Below are positions 26,201 through 38,187 of a DNA stretch of 64,000 bases, in pieces. The notes beneath the pieces were generated by a model. That model searched no databases and was not told where the DNA came from. It worked only from the letters and a program-made list of their open reading frames with translations. Source of the DNA: Parvularcula sp. BBD 1991-13 (lineage in GTDB: Bacteria > Pseudomonadota > Alphaproteobacteria > Caulobacterales > Parvularculaceae); the NCBI GenBank assembly GCA_001657385.1, contig LYSZ01000003.1, positions 359,306 through 423,305 of the forward strand. Direction: 5' to 3'. Position numbers and translations under genes: made by a program. Numbering within the stretch: position 1 is the first letter of the stretch; every line of letters begins with the position of its first letter.

Positions 26201-27159
26201 GGCACGACCAGCAGCGTAATGACGATCAGGTAGACGACGAATACAGGCGCGCCGATGCGCAGATCGCCGGCCTTGCGGCTCTCCACGACGCTGACATGGA
26301 ATTGACGCGGCAGGCAGAGAACCGCCGCCATCGCCAGCACGGTCAGGGTGACGAACCGGTCAAGGGCGAACGGCGCGGCGAAGGGGTTGTCCCGCGCCGC
26401 CAGAGCTGCGCCCCGGAAGTCTGCGCCCCCTAGGTCTGCGCCCCTGAGATCTGCCCCCCAGGCGCCGTCCCCCCCGACGCCGATGGCCGCTTGCCCGCCG
26501 CCGAGGAAGCCGAGCGCAAAAACGCCGACGGCGATCAGCGCCGCCAGCTTGATCAGCGAGTCAAAGGCGATGGCGTCGATCATGCCCCGGTTATGGGCGG
26601 TGATGTCCACATGCCGCGTGCCGAAGATAATGGCGAATGCGGACAAAACCGCCGCGACGACGAAGACGCCGCCGGACGCCGCCGCGCGGCCCGCGTCCCC
26701 GGCGGCGGCGAGGTCGACGCCCGACAGCGCGGCGAAGGTGGTGGCGACCGACTGAAGTTGAAGCGCAAGATATGGCAGGGCGCCGATGCTCGCGATCAGC
26801 GTCACGGCGGCGCCGATGCGGCGCGACTTGCCGTAATGCGCGGCGATGAAATCGGCGATGGAGGTGGTGTTGATCGATTTACCCTGGCGGATCATCCGCA
26901 CCATGACGGGCAGGCCGAGGGTAAACACGATCGCCGGCCCGAGATAGATCGGCAGGTACTCCCACCCGCGGGCGGCGGCGGTGCCGACGGCGCCGTAAAA
27001 CGTCCAGGAGGTGCAGTAGACCGCGATGGAAAGCCCGTAGATCAGGCCCTGACGCGGCTTGGCCTCCCGGCGCCGCGCCGCCCGGTCGCCGCGATAAGCG
27101 ATCCAGAACAGGAGCGCAGTGTAGACGAACACGGCGAAGACGATCAGCGTCGGCGACAA
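23266..27159 (-). CDS. Symporter-type hybrid sensor histidine kinase (SSS-PAS-PAS-HisKA-HATPase-REC)
   Basis: 1297 residues. Residues 1 to about 530 form a sodium:solute symporter (SSS) domain of about 13 TMs. It is interrupted near 234-253 by a pentapeptide repeat (GADLRGADLGGADFRGAAL). Then come a linker helix, PAS domains around 640-750 (HLSHGVSVVNADLELVAWN) and 770-890 (FYTDNIPAMIAFSDPQERILFAN), and a coiled coil. The HisKA box is ASHDVLQPLNAARL (His near 943), with an HATPase domain (LVANAVRYTDAGK, DTGRGIPEDRR, GAGLGLATVERIA) and a receiver domain (phospho-Asp near 1225 in VVIDYQLDG, Lys in LLIKPVEP). The TTG start has GAGGTG upstream. It probably senses the solute moved by its own or the adjacent symporter. 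Confidence 0.93.
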   Translation of the reverse strand: MSPTLIVFAVFVYTALLFWIAYRGDRAARRREAKPRQGLIYGLSIAVYCTSWTFYGAVGTAAARGWEYLPIYLGPAIVFTLGLPVMVRMIRQGKSINTTSIADFIAAHYGKSRRIGAAVTLIASIGALPYLALQLQSVATTFAALSGVDLAAAGDAGRAAASGGVFVVAAVLSAFAIIFGTRHVDITAHNRGMIDAIAFDSLIKLAALIAVGVFALGFLGGGQAAIGVGGDGAWGADLRGADLGGADFRGAALAARDNPFAAPFALDRFVTLTVLAMAAVLCLPRQFHVSVVESRKAGDLRIGAPVFVVYLIVITLLVVPITLAGARAPGVAGGDPDLFVLALPMASGQSLLALFVFVGGFAAATGMVIVASVALSTMIANDLVAPYLLRNQGAVRHSVGRGLGAQLLIIRRLMILALGFGAAVFAVFAPPGGQLAGLGILSFAAVAQFAPALIGGLYWPQADKMGAFYGMAVGFALWIACLLVPSYAGADALPAALRLSALLDATGWDALTRGVALSLGANCLVFVTISMLNAARGTGDAPRPAILEPGAGRAPMTVGELLMLVESCLGAAKAREALDAFEARQQRRYEMEAPADAALAAFAESELSKAIGASSASILLKGAAGGGALGLEDIATLIDETAGQVNFSRELLQTTLEHLSHGVSVVNADLELVAWNAAYVDMYGYPQGFIYAGRPVADLIRLNAQRGECGPGDVEEMVERRLAHLRVGAPHTFERIRPNGMVVKIQGTRSPNGAYVTSYTDVSEYKRIEKALRESERAIRFYTDNIPAMIAFSDPQERILFANRAFRDQFGAGKDDIINTRLGDVLSRDAYDQRKPYIRRALNGERAVFDIELANPGQGRRFMQVTYVPQFSPAGDVRGFFGVYQDVTARHEAESALARTNETLEERVEERTRALSTLNRALDDARRDAEAATASKTRFLAAASHDVLQPLNAARLFASALKEEADGAPAITALTEKIDASIASADRLLRSLLNVSRLDAGGFTPELTRFPLNELFEELENEFRMSAVQKGLEFRRAPTSIWVRSDRGLLLSALQNLVANAVRYTDAGKVLIGARRSGSRVLIEVRDTGRGIPEDRRKEIFEEFKRLPRDAAIAGAGLGLATVERIARLLSMPIALHSAPGRGSVFALSAERAAAGRASPAAKPALAARPLKGRRVLCIDNEAAVREALEAVLTRWGAAATLARSGAEAVDLYADGTEPPHLVVIDYQLDGDETGFDALDRLSSMWGFTPDAVMITASGAGEPEKLAAARGMPLLIKPVEPAELRALIAQMGAVAAE
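26402..26461. repeat. 4 x 15 bp tandem repeat encoding a pentapeptide repeat in the sensor kinase
   Basis: Units AGAGCTGCGCCCCGG, AAGTCTGCGCCCCCT, AGGTCTGCGCCCCTG and AGATCTGCCCCCCAG. On the minus strand they encode GADL/RGADL/GGADF/RGAAL, a short A(D/N)LxG pentapeptide-repeat helix. Confidence 0.92.
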
Positions 27160-27238
27160 GTCGGCACCTCGGGCGTTTCCTCAGGCGTTTTCTGTTTTGT
27201 TTTTCCGAGGGTACGCCCCACGGCGGCTCTTTTGAACC

Positions 27239-27273
27239 CATAAAATAACGGCGGCGCATGACTGCGCCGCCGT
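27239..27273 (-). terminator. Terminator after the symporter gene
   Basis: An 11-bp perfect stem (ACGGCGGCGCA at 27248-27258 with TGCGCCGCCGT at 27263-27273) and a 4-nt loop. On the minus strand it is followed by TATTTTAT. It lies between the symporter stop and the sensor kinase start, so most transcripts of the symporter pair should end here. Confidence 0.8.
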
Positions 27274-27306
27274 CGTCTCTCGCGTCCGGTCGAGGATCGC
27301 CGCCCG

Positions 27307-29103
27307 TCAGTGGGCGTGGGCGACCCCGGCGCCGGAGGGGATGCGGATGTCGTCGACAAGGTCCTGCACCGCGGCCGGGGTCGGCGCGGTGAAGCGCGCG
27401 ACAACGAGGGCGGTGACGAAGTTGATCGCCATGCCGATGGAGCCGATGCCTTCCGGCGAGATGCCGAAGAGCCAGTTGTCGGCGGTGTTCACCGCGCCGA
27501 ACCACGGCGACTTGAAGTAGACGATATAGCCGACCGTGAACAACAGCCCCGCTAGCATGCCGGCGACGGCGCCTTCCCGGTTCATCTTCTTGAAGAAGAT
27601 TCCCATCAGGATCGCCGGGAACAGCGAGGCCGCCGCCAGACCGAAGGCGAGCGCGACCACCTGGGCGACGAAACCCGGCGGGTTGATGCCGAGATAGCCG
27701 GCCACCGCGATGGCGAACACCGCCGAGCCCCGCGCCGCGAGCAACTCGCCGCGGTCGGAAATCTGCGGCATGAAGGTCTTCTTCAGGAGGTCATGGCTGA
27801 TCGAGGCGGAGATGACGAGCAACAGGCCCGCCGCCGTAGAGAGCGCCGCGGCGATGCCGCCCGCCGCAACCAGCGCGATGACCCAGCCGGGCAGCTTGGC
27901 GATCTCAGGATTGGCGAGCACCATGATGTCGCGGTCCACCGAGATTTCATTGGCGTTGGCGGTCGGGACGTTCGAAACGACCCGTTCTCCGTGCACGCCG
28001 CGTTCGCCGGTGAACTGCGGCTTGCCGCCCTCGAACGGCGCGCCGGCGGCGTACTGAATAACGCCGTCGTTATTTTTGTCCGTCCACGCGATGAGGCCGA
28101 TATCCTCGAAGGTCTTGACGAATTGCGGCGTGCCGCCCTGCGCCTCCGTCTCAGCGTAGGTCGATCCGTTGACGGTGTCGATGAAGTTGATCCGGGCGAA
28201 GGCGCCGACGGCCGGCGCGGTCGTGTAGAGAAGCGCGATGAACACCAGCGCGTAGCCGGCGGATTTGCGCGCGTCCGACACCTTCGGCACGGTGAAGAAA
28301 CGAACGATCACATGCGGCAGGCCCGCCGTGCCGACCATCAGCGCGAGGGTGATGGCGAACACGTCGATCATCGATTTCGATCCCAGAGTATAGGGATTGA
28401 AGCCGAGATCGACGAGCGTCGTGTCCAGTTTCTGCAACACCGTCATACCCGAACCGTCCGCCACCATGGAGCCGAGGCCGAGCTGCGGGACCGGGTTTCC
28501 GGTAATCAGCATGGAAATGAAAATCGCCGGCACCAGATAGGCGAAGATGAGGACGCAGTATTGCGCGACCTGCGTGTAGGTGATGCCTTTCATCCCGCCG
28601 AGGACGGCGTAGAAGAAAACGATCGCCATGCCGACAAGGACCCCGATGGTGATCGGCACGTTGAGGAAATGGGAGAACACGACCCCGACGCCGCGCATCT
28701 GGCCCGCGATATAGGTGAAGGAAATGGCGATGAGGCAGATCACCGCGACGACCCGCGCCGCCTTGGAGTAATATCGCTCACCGATGAAGTCCGGCACCGT
28801 GAACTGGCCGAACTTGCGCAGGTAAGGCGCCAGCAACAGGGCCAGCAACACATAGCCGCCGGTCCATCCCATCAGATAGACCGACCCGTCATAGCCGGCG
28901 AAGGCGATAATGCCCGCCATGGAGATGAACGACGCCGCGCTCATCCAGTCGGCGGCGGTCGCCATGCCGTTGGCGACCGGGTGCACGCCGCCGCCGGCGA
29001 CGTAGAAATCCTTGGTCGAACCGGCCCGCGACCAGATCGCGATGCCGATGTAAAGGGCGAAAGACAGCCCGACGACGATATATGTCAACAGTTGGGTGCT
29101 CAT
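27307..29103 (-). CDS. VC_2705-type sodium:solute (acetate-like) symporter
   Basis: 598 residues, inner-membrane SSS-family transporter. It begins MSTQLLTYIVVGLSFALYIGIAIW, then VAGGGVHPVANGMATAADWMSAASFISMAG, the sodium-symporter signature region of ActP-like proteins. It contains a hydrophilic insert of about 80 residues (around 310-395, ...TDKNNDGVIQYAAGAPFEGG...) that is characteristic of the VC_2705 subfamily. A small DUF4212 subunit gene precedes it by 14 bp. Likely substrate: a short-chain carboxylate such as acetate; not proven. Confidence 0.92.
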   Translation of the reverse strand: MSTQLLTYIVVGLSFALYIGIAIWSRAGSTKDFYVAGGGVHPVANGMATAADWMSAASFISMAGIIAFAGYDGSVYLMGWTGGYVLLALLLAPYLRKFGQFTVPDFIGERYYSKAARVVAVICLIAISFTYIAGQMRGVGVVFSHFLNVPITIGVLVGMAIVFFYAVLGGMKGITYTQVAQYCVLIFAYLVPAIFISMLITGNPVPQLGLGSMVADGSGMTVLQKLDTTLVDLGFNPYTLGSKSMIDVFAITLALMVGTAGLPHVIVRFFTVPKVSDARKSAGYALVFIALLYTTAPAVGAFARINFIDTVNGSTYAETEAQGGTPQFVKTFEDIGLIAWTDKNNDGVIQYAAGAPFEGGKPQFTGERGVHGERVVSNVPTANANEISVDRDIMVLANPEIAKLPGWVIALVAAGGIAAALSTAAGLLLVISASISHDLLKKTFMPQISDRGELLAARGSAVFAIAVAGYLGINPPGFVAQVVALAFGLAAASLFPAILMGIFFKKMNREGAVAGMLAGLLFTVGYIVYFKSPWFGAVNTADNWLFGISPEGIGSIGMAINFVTALVVARFTAPTPAAVQDLVDDIRIPSGAGVAHAH

Positions 29104-29117
29104 GAAAGCGTCCTCCC

Positions 29118-29489
29118 TTAGTCGTCATCGACGCCGAAGCGGCGCTCTATGGCGTGCATACGGATCGTATAGACGAAAATCAGTACAACAAAGACGTAGA
29201 TCGACCCCTGCTGGGCGAACCAGAAGCCCAGGGGGAACCCGCCGACCGTGACGGCGTTCAGCGCGTCGACGAACAAGATCCCCGCGCCGAAGGAAACGGC
29301 GAACCAGATCGCCAGCAGGCTGAGCAGGAGACGCACATTGGCGAGCCAGTATTTCTCGATGACCTGTTCGCTGACGACCTCGTCGTCGTGATGCGAAGGA
29401 GGCGGCATGTTCTCCCCATCGTGATGATAGGCGTCCTCGGCGGCGCTCATCGTCACGCCGTTATCCATTGATGTGGAACTCATCTTCAC
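29118..29489 (-). CDS. DUF4212 small subunit of sodium:solute symporter
   Basis: A 123-residue protein. A polar N-terminus is followed by EKYWLANVRLLLSLLAIWFAVSFGAGILFVDALN, FPLGFWFAQQGSIYVFVVLIFVYTIRMHAIERRFG: two TMs with the conserved YWxxNxRL and GFWFAQQGSIYxFV motifs of DUF4212. It is always found with VC_2705-type symporters and probably forms a complex with the product of the next gene, 14 bp downstream. Confidence 0.93.
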   Translation of the reverse strand: MKMSSTSMDNGVTMSAAEDAYHHDGENMPPPSHHDDEVVSEQVIEKYWLANVRLLLSLLAIWFAVSFGAGILFVDALNAVTVGGFPLGFWFAQQGSIYVFVVLIFVYTIRMHAIERRFGVDDD

Positions 29490-29705
29490 CCTCCCTTCCT
29501 ATCTTGTCTGAGCTGATGGAGAAAAGGCTACGCCGCGCCGGCGCCGGGCGCTACGCGACTTTGGTCGTAGGGCCTCGCGGCGCCAGGAACGCCTTTGTTT
29601 TCATGGGCTTGAGCCGGTTCAGGGGCGTCTGTAGCGCTTGCGGGCGAGGCGAAAGGCCGGCTGCTTGAAAGGATTGCGCGCCGCCTTCTGCGCGGCCTGC
29701 GCGCC

Positions 29706-31826
29706 TTATTCCGCGCCGACCACCTCGCCGCTGGCCGCCCCGTCCGGCGGCGCGTAGGCCGCCGCCGGCAATACCGGCGCATAGGCGACGCCCAGCGCAT
29801 GACGGGCGAACCAGGTCAGTTCGGTGTTGATCTTGAAGAGCTGATGAGCCGGCTTGCGGAAATTGTGCGGCTCGTCCTCGGCGATGTAGAGCGCCGTCGG
29901 GGCGCCGGCCGCCTTGACCGCGCGGTGCATCAGGATCGACTGCGTCGGCGGCACCCGCAGGTCTTTTTCGCCGACGAAAAAAAGCGTCGGCGTCGCGACG
30001 CGCCAGGCCCGCGTGATCGGAGATTGGTCGCGATATGCGTCGAGGGGGGCGTCCCGCGACCAGGGCGGCCCGCCGAACCAGGGCGTGCGGCCGTAGCGGG
30101 TGTCGCTTTCACCGTACATCGACACCCACTCGCCGGCCCCGGCGCCTGACGAAGCGGCCCTGAACCTGTCCGTCAGGGTAATGAGCTTGTTGGTCATATG
30201 TCCGCCCGCGCTCCACCCCATCTTGATCAGGCGGTCGGGGTCGGCAAGGCCCCTGTCGATCAGATAGTCGACGCCGCGCAGAATGTCGTCCTGGGCGTTG
30301 GTGAAGTAACCGCCGACCATGTCGCGCATGAACGCATCGCCATATCCCGTTCCGCCGCGATGGTTCGGCAGGAAGACGCCATAGCCGAGCCCCGTCAGCA
30401 CCGGCAGATACCGCGATGCGTTCCAGCTGCCGAACTGGGAAGACGCGCGGGGGCCGCCATGGGTGATGGTGACGAGGGGAAAGCGCTCGCCCTCGCGATG
30501 GCCGACCGGATAGGCCAGAAGCCCCTCGATCTCGACGCCGCCGCGCCCGCGCCAGCGCACCGCTTCCTGGCGCGGCAGACGATATGCGTCGGCGATGCCG
30601 CCATAGTCGCTGGTGGCGCTTTCAAATCCCCTGGAGAGGTCGCGCGCGATATAGATCTCGCCGGGCGACGCGGCGGAAACGACCCGCGCCGTATGGGCGT
30701 CGAGCGCCGGGTCGTAGGACCAGTCCGCGAGCACGTGGTCGCCCTGCGTCCATCGCGTCAGCACGCCTTCCTCGAGGCCGTAGTAAAAAAGCTCCGTTCG
30801 CAAACCGATATTGCCGAGAATGTAAAACCCGTCCCCCGCCGCGTCCCAGTGAAAATCGAGAACCTGGATGGAGGTCTGGGAAAAGAGAACGCGCGGGGCG
30901 CTGTCGCCGACCGCCTGCACGAACAGATTGTCCTCATAGTAATACTCGCCCTCGCCGTTGACCTGCGCGATGAAGGCGAACGCATCGCCCGAGGGCGAGA
31001 GCTTGGCCGCGTCTTCGTGATAGTCGTTGCGGGTCAGGCGCCGCCGTTTGCCGGCGGCGATGTCGTAAAGCCAAAGCTCCCCCCGGTGGCGATCGTCGAT
31101 CAGCGCGCCCGGCGCCTCGGCGTAGAGGATGCGCGCGCCGTCTCGCGATATGGCGTATTCGCGGATATGATCCTTCCCGGCGACCAGAGGGCGCGCCTTT
31201 TCAAGCCCCACCACCTGTCGCCAGAGACCGGCGGGCCGGGCGGCGTCATAAGGGTCGATGGCCCAGCCCTCCTCGACAAGGCGCCGGGTTTCCTCTTCCC
31301 GCTGATCTTCGGCGCGGAAGTAGAAGCTCTCGCCGTCCGGCGCCCAGGCAACGTCGTCGACATCCGCAGGGTGGCTGGTGAGCCGTTGCAGCGCGCCGTC
31401 GGCGATGGAATAGAAATAGGCCTGCCGGTGGTCGTCGCCTTCCCGCGTCAACAGCGTGATGAAGCCGGAACTGTCCGGCGCCCAGACGCCCGGGCCGTAG
31501 GATTCCGCCGCGCTCGCCGGCTCGAACACCGGCAGGTCGCGGCCTGTTTCCAGGTCAAGCAGCCGGTAGCGGTTGACGATCGCGTTTTCAGCCCAGTCGG
31601 TTTCGGACCGCAGATAGAGAAGCATCGTTCCGTCCGGAGACAGCGCCGGCGCGCGCAATCTCGGCAGTTCCACCATGTCGACAGGCGTCATCGCCTGCGG
31701 CCCGCGCGCGCCGGCCGAAGCAATTGACGGAACAGCGATTGCCGGAACCAGGATCGACAGAAACACGATTGACCGAACCGCGATCAGCGCCAGGCCGTCG
31801 CGGCCCGGCCGGAACAACGAAACCAT
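29706..31826 (-). CDS. Exported S9-family (prolyl oligopeptidase-like) peptidase
   Basis: 706 residues. The signal peptide has a hydrophobic core made of five-residue repeats (AVRSI, VFLSI, LVPAI, AVPSI, then ASAGA), encoded by a 15-bp tandem repeat. A beta-propeller follows (LSPDGTMLLYLRS, WAPDSSGFITLLT, WAPDGESFYFRAED). The C-terminal alpha/beta hydrolase has the nucleophile in KMGWSAGGHMT (Ser near 538), the acid in VGEKDLRVP and the His in DEPHNFRKP. Predicted periplasmic oligopeptidase. The ATG start has GGGAG upstream. Divergent from the TraB-like gene. Confidence 0.92.
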   Translation of the reverse strand: MVSLFRPGRDGLALIAVRSIVFLSILVPAIAVPSIASAGARGPQAMTPVDMVELPRLRAPALSPDGTMLLYLRSETDWAENAIVNRYRLLDLETGRDLPVFEPASAAESYGPGVWAPDSSGFITLLTREGDDHRQAYFYSIADGALQRLTSHPADVDDVAWAPDGESFYFRAEDQREEETRRLVEEGWAIDPYDAARPAGLWRQVVGLEKARPLVAGKDHIREYAISRDGARILYAEAPGALIDDRHRGELWLYDIAAGKRRRLTRNDYHEDAAKLSPSGDAFAFIAQVNGEGEYYYEDNLFVQAVGDSAPRVLFSQTSIQVLDFHWDAAGDGFYILGNIGLRTELFYYGLEEGVLTRWTQGDHVLADWSYDPALDAHTARVVSAASPGEIYIARDLSRGFESATSDYGGIADAYRLPRQEAVRWRGRGGVEIEGLLAYPVGHREGERFPLVTITHGGPRASSQFGSWNASRYLPVLTGLGYGVFLPNHRGGTGYGDAFMRDMVGGYFTNAQDDILRGVDYLIDRGLADPDRLIKMGWSAGGHMTNKLITLTDRFRAASSGAGAGEWVSMYGESDTRYGRTPWFGGPPWSRDAPLDAYRDQSPITRAWRVATPTLFFVGEKDLRVPPTQSILMHRAVKAAGAPTALYIAEDEPHNFRKPAHQLFKINTELTWFARHALGVAYAPVLPAAAYAPPDGAASGEVVGAE
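31722..31781. repeat. 4 x 15 bp tandem repeat encoding the S9 peptidase signal-peptide core
   Basis: Units AATTGACGGAACAGC, GATTGCCGGAACCAG, GATCGACAGAAACAC and GATTGACCGAACCGC. They have diverged but keep a strict 15-bp register, giving (A/V/L)xx(S/A)I pentapeptides. Confidence 0.85.
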
Positions 31827-32230
31827 CAGTCAACTCCCTGTTGAAACATCCCCTTCAACGCAATCATGCGGCCGGCCGGCGTTCGTCTCTTTACGACTTC
31901 CCGTCTGTACGACGTCCCGCCTGTTCCGCCTTACGCTTCCCGCGCCGCGGCGGCGCCTGGAACAAAGGGGATTCCCAGCCTGTTCAAGGAAAATCGTACA
32001 CGCCATCTCGCCCGTGCGGCAACCGCAAATTCCGGATGCGGGGGGCGGCTGGCCGAAGGCGCGCCGCCATCGGGGCGCCGTCTTCCACAAGGCCGGCCGC
32101 TGAAATTGCGTTGATGATTTTAGTCGCGATTATGTGCGCCCGGCATTTCCGCCGCCGACACAGAAAAGCCATTTTATCGCCCCGGAAATCCGGGTAATGC
32201 TGGCGGTAAAGCGCAAAAAGGAGAGATCCT
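31827..32230. other. Divergent intergenic region between the S9 peptidase and TraB-like genes
   Basis: This 404-bp gap holds a tandem repeat (31892-31923: TACGACTTCCCGTCTG then TACGACGTCCCGCCTG) and the ribosome site AAGGAGAG for the right-hand gene at about 32218-32225. Short frames here have no family features. I see no RNA gene. Confidence 0.5.
31892..31923. repeat. 2 x 16 bp tandem repeat
   Basis: TACGACTTCCCGTCTG and TACGACGTCCCGCCTG, 14 of 16 identical, in non-coding DNA upstream of the S9 peptidase gene. Confidence 0.85.
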
Positions 32231-33232
32231 GTGGCCATTCAACATTACCTGACGGGGGCGGCGGCGGCGACGCTGGCCGCCCTCCTCGCCGCATCCCCGG
32301 CGCAGGCGCAGGCGTCCGCCCCGGCGCCGGCGCCCACATGGCAAGCCGAGATCGCAAGCGGCGCGCCCGCCCCGGCGATCTGGCGCGCGGCCGACGAGGA
32401 CTCCGAGGTCTTCCTGTTCGGCACGTTCCATTTCCTGAAACCGGGCGCGGCGTGGCGCAGTCCCGCCATGGAAGACGCTTTTGCGAAATCGGATCTCGTC
32501 TATTTCGAGGTCGAGGCGGACAATCCCGACGCGCAGAGCATCGCCGTCAACGCCGTCATGCTGAAGGGCTTCAACCCGGACGGCGCCTTGCTGACCGACA
32601 TGCTCGACGCCGCCGACGCGCAGAAACTGCGCGCGGTGACCCAGGGCCTCGGCCTGCCGCTGGCGGCGGTGAACCCGATGCGGCCCTGGAACGCCTTCCT
32701 TACCCTGAGCGTCCAGTTCATCACCAGCAAGGGTTTCGAACCGGGCGCCGGCGCGGATGCGGCGCTGCTGGCGGAAGCGCGGACACTCGGCAAGGATCTG
32801 GCGTTCTTTGAGACCATGGAGGAGCAGCTTGCGCTCTTCACCGAGCTTGATCCGGAAACGGAGGAAAAGCTGCTTGCCGTCACGCTTCGCGACTGGGACG
32901 ACCAGGAAGAATCCTTCGACGCGCTGTTCACCGCCTGGCGGACCGGCGATGTCGACGTCATCGACGAGGAAATGAACGAGGCCATGCGCAGGGACGCGCC
33001 GGAAGTCCACCAGCGCATCATGGTCGACCGCAACATCGCCTGGGCGCAAACCCTCGACGCGGTGCTCAGGAACGGCGCCGGAACGACCTTCGTCGCCGTC
33101 GGCGCCGGTCATCTCGCCGGCGACGATTACTCCGTGCCCGCCCTGCTTGCGGAAAAGGGATACGAGGTGAGCCGTTACCGCGCGCCAGCTAACGATAACA
33201 GGACCAACGAGAACGGGTCCGACGGCAACTGA
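32231..33232 (+). CDS. TraB/GumN-family exported protein
   Basis: A 333-residue protein with signal peptide (YLTGAAAATLAALLAASPAQAQA). The TraB/GumN fold has its conserved motifs: FLFGTFHFLKP (GTxH) near the start of the domain, SDLVYFEVE, and VGAGHLAGDDY near the C-terminus. The family is related to Tiki-like metalloproteases, and the activity of bacterial members is not settled. The GTG start at 32231 is supported by AAGGAGAG 6-7 bases upstream. The stop codon lies in a 15-bp direct repeat. Confidence 0.88.
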   Translation: MAIQHYLTGAAAATLAALLAASPAQAQASAPAPAPTWQAEIASGAPAPAIWRAADEDSEVFLFGTFHFLKPGAAWRSPAMEDAFAKSDLVYFEVEADNPDAQSIAVNAVMLKGFNPDGALLTDMLDAADAQKLRAVTQGLGLPLAAVNPMRPWNAFLTLSVQFITSKGFEPGAGADAALLAEARTLGKDLAFFETMEEQLALFTELDPETEEKLLAVTLRDWDDQEESFDALFTAWRTGDVDVIDEEMNEAMRRDAPEVHQRIMVDRNIAWAQTLDAVLRNGAGTTFVAVGAGHLAGDDYSVPALLAEKGYEVSRYRAPANDNRTNENGSDGN

Positions 33233-33253
33233 CGGCGGGGCAACTGACGGAAA
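33224..33253. repeat. 2 x 15 bp tandem repeat across the TraB-like stop codon
   Basis: GGCAACTGACGGCGG and GGCAACTGACGGAAA. The gene's TGA stop (33230-33232) is inside the first unit. Confidence 0.85.
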
Positions 33254-33334
33254 CGACTGGGGAGCGCGCGAAAGGAAGGCGGCGAGAGCCGGCCGCCCGG
33301 CGCTTCGACGCGCCGCGGCCCCTCCCGCCATGCG

Positions 33335-37055
<3,721 letters not shown>

Positions 37056-37068
37056 CTCCAGCCCCTCA

Positions 37069-38187
37069 CTAAACCCTCAACGGCATCAGCACGAACAGGG
37101 CGCGCGTGTCTTCTTCATCGAGAATGACCGTCGGCGAGGACGGATCGGCGAGCTGGAAGGTGGCCGTCTCGCCGTCCACCTGCTGCGCCACGTCGAGGAG
37201 GTAGCGGGCGTTGAACCCGATCTCCAGGGGGTCGCCGCCGTAATCGACCGACAGCTCCTCAAGGGCGGAGCCCGCCTCCGGGTTGTTCACCGCGAGACGC
37301 AAACGATCCGCCTCCAGCGCCAGCTTGACCGAGCGCGTGCGGTCCGCCGACACCGTGGAGACGCGGTCGACCGCCTGCGAGAATTCTTTCGTCTCGACAC
37401 GGAGTATATTCGGATTGCCCTTGGGAATGACCCGCTCGTAATCCGGAAACGATCCGTCGATCAGCTTCGAGGTGAGATAGCCCGCGCCGAAGCCGAACCG
37501 GATCTTGGCTTCCGACACCGCGATGTCCACAGTCTCCTCTGCGTCCTCCAGCAGGCGGGTCAGCTCGGCGATCGCCTTGCGCGGGACGATAACGCCGGGC
37601 ATCGCCGCCGCGCCGTCGGGCAGCGGCGCGTCGAGCCGCGCCAGCCGGTGCCCGTCCGTCGAGGCCGCGCGCAGGAGCGGCGCGTCCCCGTCGGCGACCG
37701 CGTGGAGATAGACGCCGTTGAGGTAATAGCGGGTCTCCTCCTGGGACATGGCGAAGCGCGTTTTCTGCAACAGCCGGCGCAAATCCTCCGTCGGCATCGA
37801 AAAGCGCGTGTCGAGATCCTCCGAGGACAGGCTGGGAAAGTCCTCGTCCGGAAGAACGGCGAGCGCGAACTGGGAGCGCCCGGCCGACACCTGAAGGCGC
37901 CCTTCCTCGGGCGACAACTCAAGGCGCACCTGGGCGCCGTCTGGCAGGCGCTTGACGATCTCGAACAGGGTCAGCGCGGAAACGGTCGTCGCGCCGTCGG
38001 CGGCGACGTCAGCCGGCGCGGATTCGGAAATTTCGATGTCGAGATCGGTCGCCGTCAGGGTCAGCGACGCGCCGCTTGCGTGCAGGAGCACGTTCGACAG
38101 GATCGGGATGGTGTTGCGGCGCTCGACGACGCTTTGCACATGCCCCAGCGCTTTCGAGAGGGCGGTGCGTTCAATGGTTACCTTCAT
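37069..38187 (-). CDS. dnaN: DNA polymerase III sliding clamp (beta)
   Basis: Ring-shaped processivity clamp. 372 residues with the three-fold clamp repeat: MKVTIERTALSKALGHVQSVVERRNTIPILSNVLL at the N-terminus, GVYLHAVADGDAPLLRAASTDGHRLAR in the second domain, RYLLDVAQQVDGETATFQLADPSSPTVI and the C-terminal ALFVLMPLRV that forms the peptide-binding pocket. A strong terminator separates it from dnaA, so it has its own promoter in the 314-bp gap upstream and probably leads dnaN-recF-gyrB. Confidence 0.98.
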   Translation of the reverse strand: MKVTIERTALSKALGHVQSVVERRNTIPILSNVLLHASGASLTLTATDLDIEISESAPADVAADGATTVSALTLFEIVKRLPDGAQVRLELSPEEGRLQVSAGRSQFALAVLPDEDFPSLSSEDLDTRFSMPTEDLRRLLQKTRFAMSQEETRYYLNGVYLHAVADGDAPLLRAASTDGHRLARLDAPLPDGAAAMPGVIVPRKAIAELTRLLEDAEETVDIAVSEAKIRFGFGAGYLTSKLIDGSFPDYERVIPKGNPNILRVETKEFSQAVDRVSTVSADRTRSVKLALEADRLRLAVNNPEAGSALEELSVDYGGDPLEIGFNARYLLDVAQQVDGETATFQLADPSSPTVILDEEDTRALFVLMPLRV

